NCBI RefSeq assembly: GCF_021010565.1
Contig: NZ_JAJNAY010000002.1
Location: 248,001 to 312,000 of the forward strand
DNA from: Chryseobacterium turcicum
GTDB taxonomy: Bacteria; Bacteroidota; Bacteroidia; Flavobacteriales; Weeksellaceae
DNA: 64,000 nucleotides
Direction of reading: 5' to 3'
The translations under genes were made by a program, and so were the position numbers. The notes under the pieces were generated by a model, which saw only the letters and a program-made list of their open reading frames with translations, searched no databases and had not been told where the DNA came from. Of the stretch, positions 34,616 through 41,348 are shown piece after piece (position 1 is the stretch's first letter; the number at the start of each line of letters is the position of its first letter).

Positions 34616-35044
34616 TCAAATTCTATAAACGCAATGTAAAATATAAAGAGGATTGCCCTGAATAGGGACTTTCGAAGAATAAGAATAAGTGTTTTTTTCG
34701 GTATCTGATAAGATTGTTTCTACATCGAAAACCGCTCCCAACATTTTATTAGGAATAGCATCACCGAAAAACTTGACCGAAAAATCAAAACTATTTTGCT
34801 TTTTTACGCTGTCGTCTACTTTTACAAATTGAGCTTCGTGTTGGCAACAACCTTTCTTTTTTTCTTTTAGGTCTTTATCCTTTTTAGAACAAATAGGACA
34901 AGGTTTGTCTTGATTTTGATCCTGAGTATTGGTAAAACTATACATTTTACTCGCCATTTCTTTGCATAAATGCGAATATTGGGTAAAGCCCGAAGCCAAT
35001 ACCAAATAAAACAATGAAAGAAATATGACAAGTGATTTTTTCAT
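34616..35044 (-). CDS. HYC_CC_PP-type Cys-rich secreted protein
   Basis: The protein (142 residues from the ATG at 35044; an ATG eight codons earlier precedes the signal peptide and is less likely) begins MKKSLVIFLSLFYLVLASG. It contains HLC in the QYSHLCKEM segment, CPIC, GCCQHE and the C-terminal NPLYILHCVYRI, the order of motifs of the small HYC_CC_PP family in Bacteroidota. Such proteins occur before TonB receptors or efflux operons and are presumed to bind metal in the envelope. Here it is the first gene of the RND operon, with its stop 85 bp before the TolC-like gene. Metal not known. Confidence 0.8.
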   Translation of the reverse strand: MKKSLVIFLSLFYLVLASGFTQYSHLCKEMASKMYSFTNTQDQNQDKPCPICSKKDKDLKEKKKGCCQHEAQFVKVDDSVKKQNSFDFSVKFFGDAIPNKMLGAVFDVETILSDTEKNTYSYSSKVPIQGNPLYILHCVYRI

Positions 35045-35161
35045 TCTGTACAATGCAAATATATACAAACTATTTGTAGAAAATATATTTTAAAATCATG
35101 ACATTTATACGCATTCGAAATGGCCTAAGTATATCATCACAAAACAACTTTACATTAATAA

Positions 35162-36421
35162 CTAATCTTCATAAACAATATATTTACTTCTGATTTTTGA
35201 AAATTTCTCAATATCTGCTTTCCAAGATGACTTAATCTCTTTTTCGGATTTTCCTGAGATAATTTGTTTTCTTAATTCATCGCTTCCTGCTAAAGTATCG
35301 AAGAAAAGGTTTTTCAAAAAGAAGTCCTGTTGAGGGTTTTTATAATTTTTATACGCCTTGATTAACCATTCTAAATTGATTTTTCGTAAATCGTGAGAAT
35401 AGTCTGAAAGATTTTCTCCGTAGCATAATTTACCATTCAGGAAAGGGTCTTTTGCTCCAAAATTGGGCTTTGGCGTAAATTGGTAAGGTAAATCTTTTGT
35501 CCATGGTGAACCGTATATCTGAAACGGAAGATTAGTTCCGCGTCCTACAGACACTTGAGTTCCTTCAAAGAAACATAAACTTGGATACAGATTAATCGAT
35601 TTATCGTTAGGCAAATTCGGAGAAGGCTTATCTAAAATAGCATAGCGCTTTTTCTTATGATATTTCAACATCGGTATCAAAGTATATTTTGCCTGTACTC
35701 CATTTTTTAGCCACTTTTCACCGTTGACCATTTTTCCGTACTCACCGATAGTTAAACCGTAAACCACAGGAACTTCGTGCATTCCTACAAAGCTTTCCCA
35801 TTTTTTCTTTAAAACAGGTCCGTCAATATATCCATCATGAGGATTTGGTCGGTCCAGAACCATTACTTCAACATTATTTTCAGCCGCAGCTTCCATCAAA
35901 TACGTTAAAGTTGAGATGTATGTATAAAACCTCACGCCAACATCCTGAATATCAAAAACAATGACATCAATTCCTTTTAACTGTTCTGGTTTTGGCTTTT
36001 TATTCGGTCCATAAAGAGATACAATCGGAATTCCCGTTTTTACGTCTACTCCATTTTTCACTTTTTCGCCAGCATCAGCATCTCCTCTAAAACCATGTTC
36101 GGGTGCGAAAATAGACTTTACATTGATATTATTTTCAACTAAAAAATCGACAATGCTTAAAGTATCTATTTTGATTCCTTTTGCACCACCTGTTGAATTG
36201 TTTTGTTTAACATCAGTGTATTTCGCTCTTATTACAAGCCCGGTTTGATTGGTTACAACCGCAACTTTTTTATTTTTCAAAAGCCCAAGATACTTTTCCG
36301 GTTGATCTGCACCGGTTTTAAAACCATCATTATCTGATGCCTGAGAATAATATTGATTGAATACTCCTAAAAAAATTAGGCAAATAAGAACTAAAGTTTT
36401 AATTTTGAAATTTAAATTCAT
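35162..36421 (-). CDS. namZ: DUF1343 exo-beta-N-acetylmuramidase (NamZ family)
   Basis: The 419-residue protein starts with a signal peptide (MNLNFKIKTLVLICLIFLGVFNQYYSQ) and continues with VAVVTNQTGLV, FAPEHGFRGDADAGEKV, FDIQDVGVRFYTYISTLTYLMEAA and DRPNPHDGYIDGP, all conserved in DUF1343/NamZ enzymes (GH171). These cleave terminal MurNAc from peptidoglycan fragments during cell wall recycling in the periplasm. A longer frame reaches 36553, but its extra part is antisense to the coding region of the next gene. Its ATG and the TTG start of the divergent permease gene are separated by four bases only, so the promoters must lie inside each other's coding regions. Confidence 0.9.
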   Translation of the reverse strand: MNLNFKIKTLVLICLIFLGVFNQYYSQASDNDGFKTGADQPEKYLGLLKNKKVAVVTNQTGLVIRAKYTDVKQNNSTGGAKGIKIDTLSIVDFLVENNINVKSIFAPEHGFRGDADAGEKVKNGVDVKTGIPIVSLYGPNKKPKPEQLKGIDVIVFDIQDVGVRFYTYISTLTYLMEAAAENNVEVMVLDRPNPHDGYIDGPVLKKKWESFVGMHEVPVVYGLTIGEYGKMVNGEKWLKNGVQAKYTLIPMLKYHKKKRYAILDKPSPNLPNDKSINLYPSLCFFEGTQVSVGRGTNLPFQIYGSPWTKDLPYQFTPKPNFGAKDPFLNGKLCYGENLSDYSHDLRKINLEWLIKAYKNYKNPQQDFFLKNLFFDTLAGSDELRKQIISGKSEKEIKSSWKADIEKFSKIRSKYIVYED

Positions 36422-36425
36422 AAGC

Positions 36426-37655
36426 TTGAAATTTCCATTATATTTCTCCCGAAAAATAGCGTTTTCCAAAGATAACAAAAATAACCTTTCTCGGGTTATC
36501 ATCTTCATCGGCAGGCTGTCTGTGGCGTTGGGAATTATCGTCTCCCTCATCACTGTTTCTACGGGATTGGGCTCTAAAAAAGCGATTAAAGAAAGGCTGG
36601 GAGATTTCAGCGGTCATATTACAGTAAAATCTACCAAGTCAAATTCTTCTTACAACACTTCGGTTTTAGACAGCCAAGGATTGGATATTAAAAACATCAA
36701 AGCACTTCCTGATGTTGCAGCAGTACAAGGATATGCAATGGTAACCGGAATTATGCGTAATGAGAACAGTTTTGCCGGAATTATCTTTAAAGGTGTCGGT
36801 AAAGATTTTGACAGTTTGAGATTTAAGAAATTTCTAACAGCCGGAAAAACTCCTTTTCTGAATGGTGAAGGTTATAATAACGGTGTTGTAATTTCAGAAA
36901 AAATAGCCAATGACTTGCATCTGAAAGTAAGCGACAGCATTGTTACTGTTTTCTCAAAAGCCGATCAAAAGCCTATTTACAGAAATTTTGAAGTGGTAGG
37001 AATCTATAAAACTGACATCAAAATGATTGATGACCAGTTTGTAGTAGGCGATATCAATCATGTGAGAAGAATTCAGGATATGAAGCCTGATGAAATTGGA
37101 GGATTGGATGTATTCTTTAAAAACATCAATACTATAGATGAAGATTTCCCATTGGTTGAAAAATATATTGGGTATAAAAATTATGCAGAAAAAGCAACCG
37201 ATAAATATCCGCAAATCAACGACTGGATTGGCCTTTTCGACACCAACATCGGTATTATTATTTCGATTATGCTTTTGGTAGTCATCATTAATATCATTAT
37301 GGTTTTGCTGATTCTGATTATCGAAAGAACCAATTCTATTGGCTTGCTTAAAACTTTAGGTGCCACCAACGGACAAATCAGAGCTACTTTTATCAACTAT
37401 ACTTTAATCATCATGGTTCCTGGGCTTTTGTTTGGAAATCTGATTGGTCTTGGACTTTTAATTACACAAAAATACACTGGAATTATTAAGCTAAATCCTA
37501 CAAATTATTATGTAAGTGTAGTTCCTGTAGATCTTAATCCGTGGATTATTATTTCTATTTCGGTGGGAATTTTAATTATTTCCGGATTGGCTTTGGTGAT
37601 TCCAAGTTACCTAATTAGTAAAATTTCTCCTGTAAAAGCGATTAAGTATAATTAA
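36426..37655 (+). CDS. FtsX/LolE-like ABC transporter permease
   Basis: The protein of about 410 residues has the N-terminal segment KFPLYFSRKIAFSKDNKNNLSR, a first membrane helix, a periplasmic MacB-like domain, and three C-terminal helices with LLKTLGATNGQIRATFINYT, the coupling motif of the FtsX/LolE superfamily. It is probably the membrane part of a lipoprotein-release (LolCDE-like) exporter. I prefer the TTG at 36426, where the conserved N-terminus begins; an ATG at 36357 would add 23 residues and overlap the namZ signal peptide on the other strand. No ATPase gene is adjacent; LolD-like subunits are often encoded elsewhere. Confidence 0.88.
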   Translation: MKFPLYFSRKIAFSKDNKNNLSRVIIFIGRLSVALGIIVSLITVSTGLGSKKAIKERLGDFSGHITVKSTKSNSSYNTSVLDSQGLDIKNIKALPDVAAVQGYAMVTGIMRNENSFAGIIFKGVGKDFDSLRFKKFLTAGKTPFLNGEGYNNGVVISEKIANDLHLKVSDSIVTVFSKADQKPIYRNFEVVGIYKTDIKMIDDQFVVGDINHVRRIQDMKPDEIGGLDVFFKNINTIDEDFPLVEKYIGYKNYAEKATDKYPQINDWIGLFDTNIGIIISIMLLVVIINIIMVLLILIIERTNSIGLLKTLGATNGQIRATFINYTLIIMVPGLLFGNLIGLGLLITQKYTGIIKLNPTNYYVSVVPVDLNPWIIISISVGILIISGLALVIPSYLISKISPVKAIKYN

Positions 37656-37700
37656 TTGTTAATTGTTAATTACAAATTCTAAATGTTGTTTTGTGTAAAG

Positions 37701-37769
37701 TTTGTCATTTCGTAGAATCTAGACAATTATTTTGTTTTTCCGGTGTAGAGATTCTTACAGAATGACAAA
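37701..37769. repeat. Imperfect inverted repeat (TTTGTCATTnnGTAGAATCT)
   Basis: TTTGTCATTTCGTAGAATCT and the complementary AGATTCTTACAGAATGACAAA are 28 bases apart. It resembles intergenic hairpins common in Chryseobacterium DNA and follows the permease gene, where it may help end transcription. Confidence 0.6.
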
Positions 37770-37843
37770 GTGAGTGGATATTTTATTGCTCACTAATTTT
37801 GCTCGCAATGGTAAATAATTCTAACGAAGACGACTATCTTAGC

Positions 37844-37897
37844 CCCGCTTTCCGTTACAATCTTTTTTTTCAAAAAAGGATTGTAACGGAAAGCGGG
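37844..37897. repeat. Hairpin with 19-nt perfect arms
   Basis: The arms (37844-37862, CCCGCTTTCCGTTACAATC, and its exact complement at 37879-37897) enclose a T8/A6 loop that can itself pair. It is the most stable single hairpin in the window and GC-richer than its surroundings. It may be a REP-like element or a terminator. Confidence 0.85.
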
Positions 37898-37994
37898 AAA
37901 AAGCTCCTGATTAAGTTGAAGTGTAAGAGCGTTGGAGAGTTTTGTTGAAATATTATTAATCCTTCATTTTTAATTATTAATTATCTGAAAAATG

Positions 37995-38002
37995 TATCTT
38001 TG
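37995..38002 (+). promoter_or_regulatory. -7 box of the cysteine synthase leader
   Basis: TATCTTTG matches TAnnTTTG. Transcription would begin near 38008, giving a leader of about 190 nt that contains two copies of the repeated unit below. Confidence 0.6.
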
Positions 38003-38021
38003 CCACGCAGAAAAAACATTT

Positions 38022-38069
38022 ATGAAATCGCTGTGTAGACTTTTAAATCAAAGAAGCTCACGAAGATAA
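38022..38069 (+). CDS. Leader peptide 1 (15 residues)
   Basis: ATG to TAA encodes MKSLCRLLNQRSSRR. It includes one Cys, three Ser and several Arg codons. It lies at the start of the first repeat unit. The second unit keeps the length, the MKS start, LLN and SS, while many other residues differ, which argues for selection on this ORF or for recent duplication. Confidence 0.5.
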   Translation: MKSLCRLLNQRSSRR

Positions 38070-38109
38070 GCGATAACATATGACTATAAAGAAACAATAA
38101 AAGCGACAT

Positions 38110-38157
38110 ATGAAATCGCCGTATGCACTTTTAAATCACAAAAGCTCATCATGTTAA
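38110..38157 (+). CDS. Leader peptide 2 (15 residues)
   Basis: ATG to TAA encodes MKSPYALLNHKSSSC, ending with three serine codons and one cysteine codon. Ser and Cys are substrate-side and product-side amino acids of the enzyme encoded downstream. That fits a ribosome-stalling sensor but proves nothing by itself. Confidence 0.5.
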   Translation: MKSPYALLNHKSSSC

Positions 38158-38167
38158 GCGATACCAT

Positions 38168-38200
38168 ATGACCATAAAAAACAATAAAATCTCCATATGA
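38168..38200 (+). CDS. Upstream ORF overlapping the synthase start
   Basis: ATG to TGA encodes MTIKNNKISI, with its TGA sharing ATGA with the start codon at 38197. This allows termination-reinitiation coupling. The first unit holds a shorter relative, MTIKKQ (38080-38100). Confidence 0.35.
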   Translation: MTIKNNKISI

Positions 38201-39180
38201 AATACGCAGAAAATATACTTGAAACCATAGGAAATACCCCTCTTGTAAAGCTTAATAAAGTTTTGGGTGAAGATTTCCCGGCATTGGTTTTGGCAAAAGT
38301 AGAAACTTTCAACCCTGGAAACTCTGTAAAAGACAGAATGGCTCTGAAAATGATTGAAGACGCCGAAAAAGACGGAAGACTAAAACCGGGAGGAACTATT
38401 ATTGAAGGAACTTCAGGAAACACAGGGATGGGATTGGCTTTGGCAGCCATCATCAAAGGCTACAAATGTATTTTTGTAACCAACGCAAAACAGTCAAAAG
38501 AAAAATGTGATATTCTTCGTGCCGTTGGAGCTGAAGTGATTGTTTGTCCTACAGACGTAAAACCTACAGACCCACGTTCTTATTATTCAGTTTCTAAGAG
38601 ATTGGCAAAAGAAACAGAAAACGGATGGTACGTTAATCAATATGATAATTTATCAAACAGAGCGGCTCATTACGAGTCTACAGCGCCTGAAATTTGGGAA
38701 CAAACGGAAGGAAAACTAACTCATTTTGTGGCTGGAGCCGGAACGGGCGGTACTGTTACAGGTTGTGGAACTTTCTTTAAGGAAAGAAATTCTGATATTA
38801 AAGTAATCGGTATCGATACGTATGGTTCTATCTTAAAAGAAATTCACGAAACAGGAGAAATTAATTTAGAAAATGCTTACAGCTACATTACAGAAGGTAT
38901 TGGTGAAGATATTCTTCCTGAAAATTACGATATGTCTGTGATTGACCATTTCGAAAAAGTAACCGATAAAGACGGTGCTATCTACGCAAGAAAACTGGCA
39001 AAAGAAGAAGGTATTTTCTGCGGATATTCTGCAGGAAGCGCAATGGCAGCTTTGGTACAGATGAAAGATCAGTTTACAAAAGATGATATCGTTGTGGTAC
39101 TTCTTCATGATCACGGTTCAAGATACGTTGGGAAAATCTACAACGACGAATGGATGAAAGAAATGGGTTGGTTAGATTAA
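38197..39180 (+). CDS. PLP-dependent cysteine/cystathionine synthase
   Basis: The 327-residue fold-type II PLP enzyme has the Schiff-base lysine Lys45 in NPGNSVKDRMAL, the substrate loop TSGNTGMG (72-79) and the phosphate-binding loop GAGTGGTVTG. The family includes CysK/CysM and the CBS-like synthases; the ETFNPGNSVKDR and YEST segments lean to the CBS-like/CysM side, but there is no C-terminal CBS domain or haem-binding N-terminus. It condenses O-acetylserine with sulfide, or serine with homocysteine. A duplicated leader with small ORFs precedes it and a strong terminator follows. No sulfate-assimilation genes adjoin. Confidence 0.88.
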   Translation: MKYAENILETIGNTPLVKLNKVLGEDFPALVLAKVETFNPGNSVKDRMALKMIEDAEKDGRLKPGGTIIEGTSGNTGMGLALAAIIKGYKCIFVTNAKQSKEKCDILRAVGAEVIVCPTDVKPTDPRSYYSVSKRLAKETENGWYVNQYDNLSNRAAHYESTAPEIWEQTEGKLTHFVAGAGTGGTVTGCGTFFKERNSDIKVIGIDTYGSILKEIHETGEINLENAYSYITEGIGEDILPENYDMSVIDHFEKVTDKDGAIYARKLAKEEGIFCGYSAGSAMAALVQMKDQFTKDDIVVVLLHDHGSRYVGKIYNDEWMKEMGWLD

Positions 39181-39201
39181 TCAACTTCTTATTATACAAC
39201 A

Positions 39202-39230
39202 AAACTCAGAGTGTTTGCTCTGAGTTTTTT
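39202..39230 (+). terminator. Terminator of the cysteine synthase gene
   Basis: AAACTCAGAG, loop TGTTTG, CTCTGAGTTT followed by T-residues, 21 bp after the stop codon. Confidence 0.92.
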
Positions 39231-39243
39231 ATTTAAATAAAAA

Positions 39244-39371
39244 TATTCGTGTATTCGTGGCAATTTATTTTATTTCCCGCAGATTTACACAGGTTTTATT
39301 ACCGATCATCTGAAAAAATCTGTACATCTGTGGAAGTTTGAAATCCTATATTTTTGCCACGAATGCACGAA
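39244..39371. repeat. Cluster of dispersed intergenic repeats
   Basis: ATTCGTGTATTCGTGGCAA (39244-39263) and the inverse TTGCCACGAATGCACGAA (39354-39371) bracket a CCCGCAGATTTACACAGG-type repeat with its partner near 39318-39332. The whole looks like nested short repeats with inverted ends between two convergent genes. Confidence 0.6.
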
Positions 39372-39373
39372 TT

Positions 39374-39910
39374 TTATTTCAAAACATTTTTCTCTACTGC
39401 CTGTTTCAGTAATTCGAAGTCTGTTTCCTGCATCGATTTTCTTGGAAACATATAATTGAATTTCCCTTCTAAACCAATAAATTTATCACTGATTTCGGCA
39501 GTGGTAAACTCCGTCCAAAGACTGGTTTCTTTATTATCGTTAAGGTTTACTTTAAAAACTTTAGCATTAAACTGAATCTGGTAAATCTTTGTATTTTCAA
39601 GGGTTTTAAGATATTTCACCACTTCTTTTTTCCATTTTGAAACCTTATTGATCGCTAAAGATAAGTAGACCGCACAAAGCAGGAAAAGAAAACTCACAAA
39701 ATATAAAATTCCGAATTTCTCTTTGCTTAAATCATCTTTAAAGTAAAATAAAATCAACAAAATCGCAGCGACAATTACGGTGGTAATCAATTTTCCTTTC
39801 ACGGTAGGTGAGAAAAAGAGACTTCCTTGGTTTCCATGAAGATAAATTTCTTCAAAATCTTTTTTAGTGATATTTAAATTAATGGTTTTGTCGTCGTTCA
39901 TTCTAGTCAT
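39374..39910 (-). CDS. YcxB-like membrane protein
   Basis: A 178-residue protein with two adjacent hydrophobic segments (about residues 43-58 and 67-85: LITTVIVAAILLILFYF and GILYFVSFLFLLCAVYLSLAI) and a soluble C-terminal part ending in the IGLEGKFNYMFPRKSMQETDFELLKQ segment. The last part resembles the YcxB-like C-terminal domain, in which a conserved aromatic-P-x-R/K turn occurs. It should lie in the inner membrane with the C-terminal domain in the cytoplasm. The ATG at 39901 (MNDDKT) is an alternative start. A promoter box (TAGTTTTG on the minus strand, 39933-39940) precedes it. Function unknown. Confidence 0.65.
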   Translation of the reverse strand: MTRMNDDKTINLNITKKDFEEIYLHGNQGSLFFSPTVKGKLITTVIVAAILLILFYFKDDLSKEKFGILYFVSFLFLLCAVYLSLAINKVSKWKKEVVKYLKTLENTKIYQIQFNAKVFKVNLNDNKETSLWTEFTTAEISDKFIGLEGKFNYMFPRKSMQETDFELLKQAVEKNVLK

Positions 39911-39942
39911 GGTGATAAGTTGTAAAAGTTTACAAAACTAAA

Positions 39943-40245
39943 TTAAATATCTTCATATTGATTACTTATCGCTGAAAGTTTTTGCATTAATTCACGGTTT
40001 ATCTGATTTAAATTTTTCATTTTCTGAAGCATGCTGTTGATGACTTCCAAACCGGGAAGGTTTATTTCAAGGTCATAATGCCAATTGGCAAACCGCTCAA
40101 ATGTAGGAAGATCTTCATACATCAGATAGCGAATTTCATTATCCGTCTCTATATTTAGCAAGCCCGAATCTACCAATTCATCAAAAAAAGTAATTTCTAT
40201 ATTATAAATCTGTACGAGTTCTTCGCGTGATATTCTTTCACTCAT
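39943..40245 (-). CDS. cbpM: Chaperone modulator CbpM
   Basis: The 100-residue protein follows the DnaJ-like gene by three bases. It begins with a MerR-like winged helix segment (SREELVQIYNIEITFFDELVDSGLLNIE) and continues with a helix rich in Asn and Leu (INSMLQKMKNLNQINRELMQKL). CbpM proteins bind the J-domain of CbpA and block its co-chaperone and nucleoid functions. The pairing with cbpA in one operon supports the call. Length agrees with the family (about 100). Confidence 0.88.
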   Translation of the reverse strand: MSERISREELVQIYNIEITFFDELVDSGLLNIETDNEIRYLMYEDLPTFERFANWHYDLEINLPGLEVINSMLQKMKNLNQINRELMQKLSAISNQYEDI

Positions 40246-40248
40246 AGC

Positions 40249-41166
40249 TTAGGAATTTTTAAGTTGTTCGAAAAGTTCTTTCTGCTTGTCGGTAAGGTTG
40301 GTTGGTAATTTCACATCATAGGTCACAAATAAATCACCAGATTGCCCTTCTTTTTTATAGACCGGAAAGCCTTTTCCTTTTAGTCTTACAGTAGCTCCGT
40401 TTTGGGTTCCTTCTTTTACTTTTAGATTAATAATACTTCCCTCTAACGTGTTTATCGTGACTTCTCCACCTAAAACAGCAGTATAAAGATCAATGGTAAC
40501 TTTCGTTTTCAAATCATCACCTACCCTTTCAAAATTGGAATCAGGAATGATTGTAAAAGTAATATACAAATCTCCGCTTGGGCCACCGTTGAAACCTGGA
40601 CTTCCATGCCCTTTCAGTTTAATTTGTTGACCGTCATAAACCCCAGCAGGAATTGTAATTCTTACCTTTTTACCATTGATATCGAAAATTTGCTGATGCG
40701 TTTTTGCTGCTTCCTTTAAGTTTAAACTTAATTCAGCATGCACATCCTGCCCTTTAAACTTTCCGGAAGCACTTCCGCGCGAACTTCTTTTAGAACCCCC
40801 TGCAGCGCCGCCAAACATACTTTGGAAAAAGTCTGAAAAATCTTCGCCTTCACCAAAATCAGCACCAGAAAATCCACCACTGTAGTTTCCGCCTTGATAT
40901 TGCTGTCTTTGTTGTTGCTGCGCTTTTTCGTATTCTTCACCATGCTTCCAATGTTCACCATATTTATCGTACTTAGCCCGATTTTCGGGATGGCTGAGCA
41001 CTTCATTGGCTTCATTCAGTTCTTTAAACTTTCTTTCAGCCTCTTTATCGTTTGGATTAAGGTCTGGGTGCAATTTTCTTGCTAGTTTTCGGTACGCTTT
41101 TTTAATATCGTCCTGCGTTGCGCTTTTGTCTACGCCTAAAATTTTGTAATAATCTATATAAGCCAT
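40249..41166 (-). CDS. cbpA: DnaJ-type co-chaperone CbpA
   Basis: The 305-residue protein has an N-terminal J-domain (residues 4-70) with His33-Pro34-Asp35, a glycine-rich linker ([21 protein letters not shown], about 91-110) and the two C-terminal substrate-binding domains ([24 protein letters not shown]). There is no CxxCxGxG zinc-finger region, so it is CbpA rather than DnaJ. It stimulates DnaK ATPase and binds unfolded proteins. It is followed by cbpM three bases later. A TAAATTTG promoter box on the minus strand (41184-41191) lies close to its start codon. Confidence 0.92.
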   Translation of the reverse strand: MAYIDYYKILGVDKSATQDDIKKAYRKLARKLHPDLNPNDKEAERKFKELNEANEVLSHPENRAKYDKYGEHWKHGEEYEKAQQQQRQQYQGGNYSGGFSGADFGEGEDFSDFFQSMFGGAAGGSKRSSRGSASGKFKGQDVHAELSLNLKEAAKTHQQIFDINGKKVRITIPAGVYDGQQIKLKGHGSPGFNGGPSGDLYITFTIIPDSNFERVGDDLKTKVTIDLYTAVLGGEVTINTLEGSIINLKVKEGTQNGATVRLKGKGFPVYKKEGQSGDLFVTYDVKLPTNLTDKQKELFEQLKNS

Positions 41167-41183
41167 AGAAGGGAATGTTTACT

Positions 41184-41191
41184 CAAATTTA
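41184..41191 (-). promoter_or_regulatory. -7 box of cbpA-cbpM
   Basis: On the minus strand the bases read TAAATTTG. The start codon is 17 bases further, leaving a very short 5' leader of about 11 nt. Confidence 0.5.
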
Positions 41192-41238
41192 GAAAAATTA
41201 AGGCAAATATCTATCTAAGAAATTGTTAAAAATAAATC

Positions 41239-41246
41239 TATCTTTG
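41239..41246 (+). promoter_or_regulatory. -7 box of the symporter gene
   Basis: TATCTTTG, identical to the box before the cysteine synthase leader. It would give a leader of about 93 nt before the symporter gene. Confidence 0.5.
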
Positions 41247-41297
41247 ATAAAAATTAGCCCTGAAATCATCATTGTCGATTTGAAATTTCGAATCTTA

Positions 41298-41348
41298 ATG
41301 GAGATACATGATACCAACTTAAAAAAAACAATAAATATCCACCTATGA
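41298..41348 (+). CDS. Upstream ORF overlapping the symporter start
   Basis: ATG to TGA encodes the 16-residue peptide MEIHDTNLKKTINIHL; its TGA overlaps the symporter ATG as ATGA. The end of this ORF (ACAATAAATATCC) resembles the same region before the cysteine synthase (ACAATAAAATCTCC). It may couple translation of the transporter. It could be a chance frame. Confidence 0.35.
   Translation: MEIHDTNLKKTINIHL

Larger units (their letters stand above)
38021..38195 (+). promoter_or_regulatory. Tandem leader-peptide region before the cysteine synthase
   Basis: Two direct repeats, 38021-38108 (88 bp) and 38109-38195 (87 bp), each begin TATGAAATCGC and contain a 15-codon ORF, then AAGCGATA(A/C)CATATGAC(T/C)ATAAA and ACAATAAAA. 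The gene start TATGAAATACG is the beginning of a third unit. Both copies can form the stem ATCGC/GCGAT around the small ORF, with TATG/CATA as an outer stem that would hide the small ORF's start codon. The arrangement suggests translation-dependent control of the downstream gene. Confidence 0.65.

Noticed and set aside
36422..36553. 44-residue N-terminal extension of NamZ
   Set aside because: It is antisense to the conserved N-terminus of the permease and comes before a good signal peptide.
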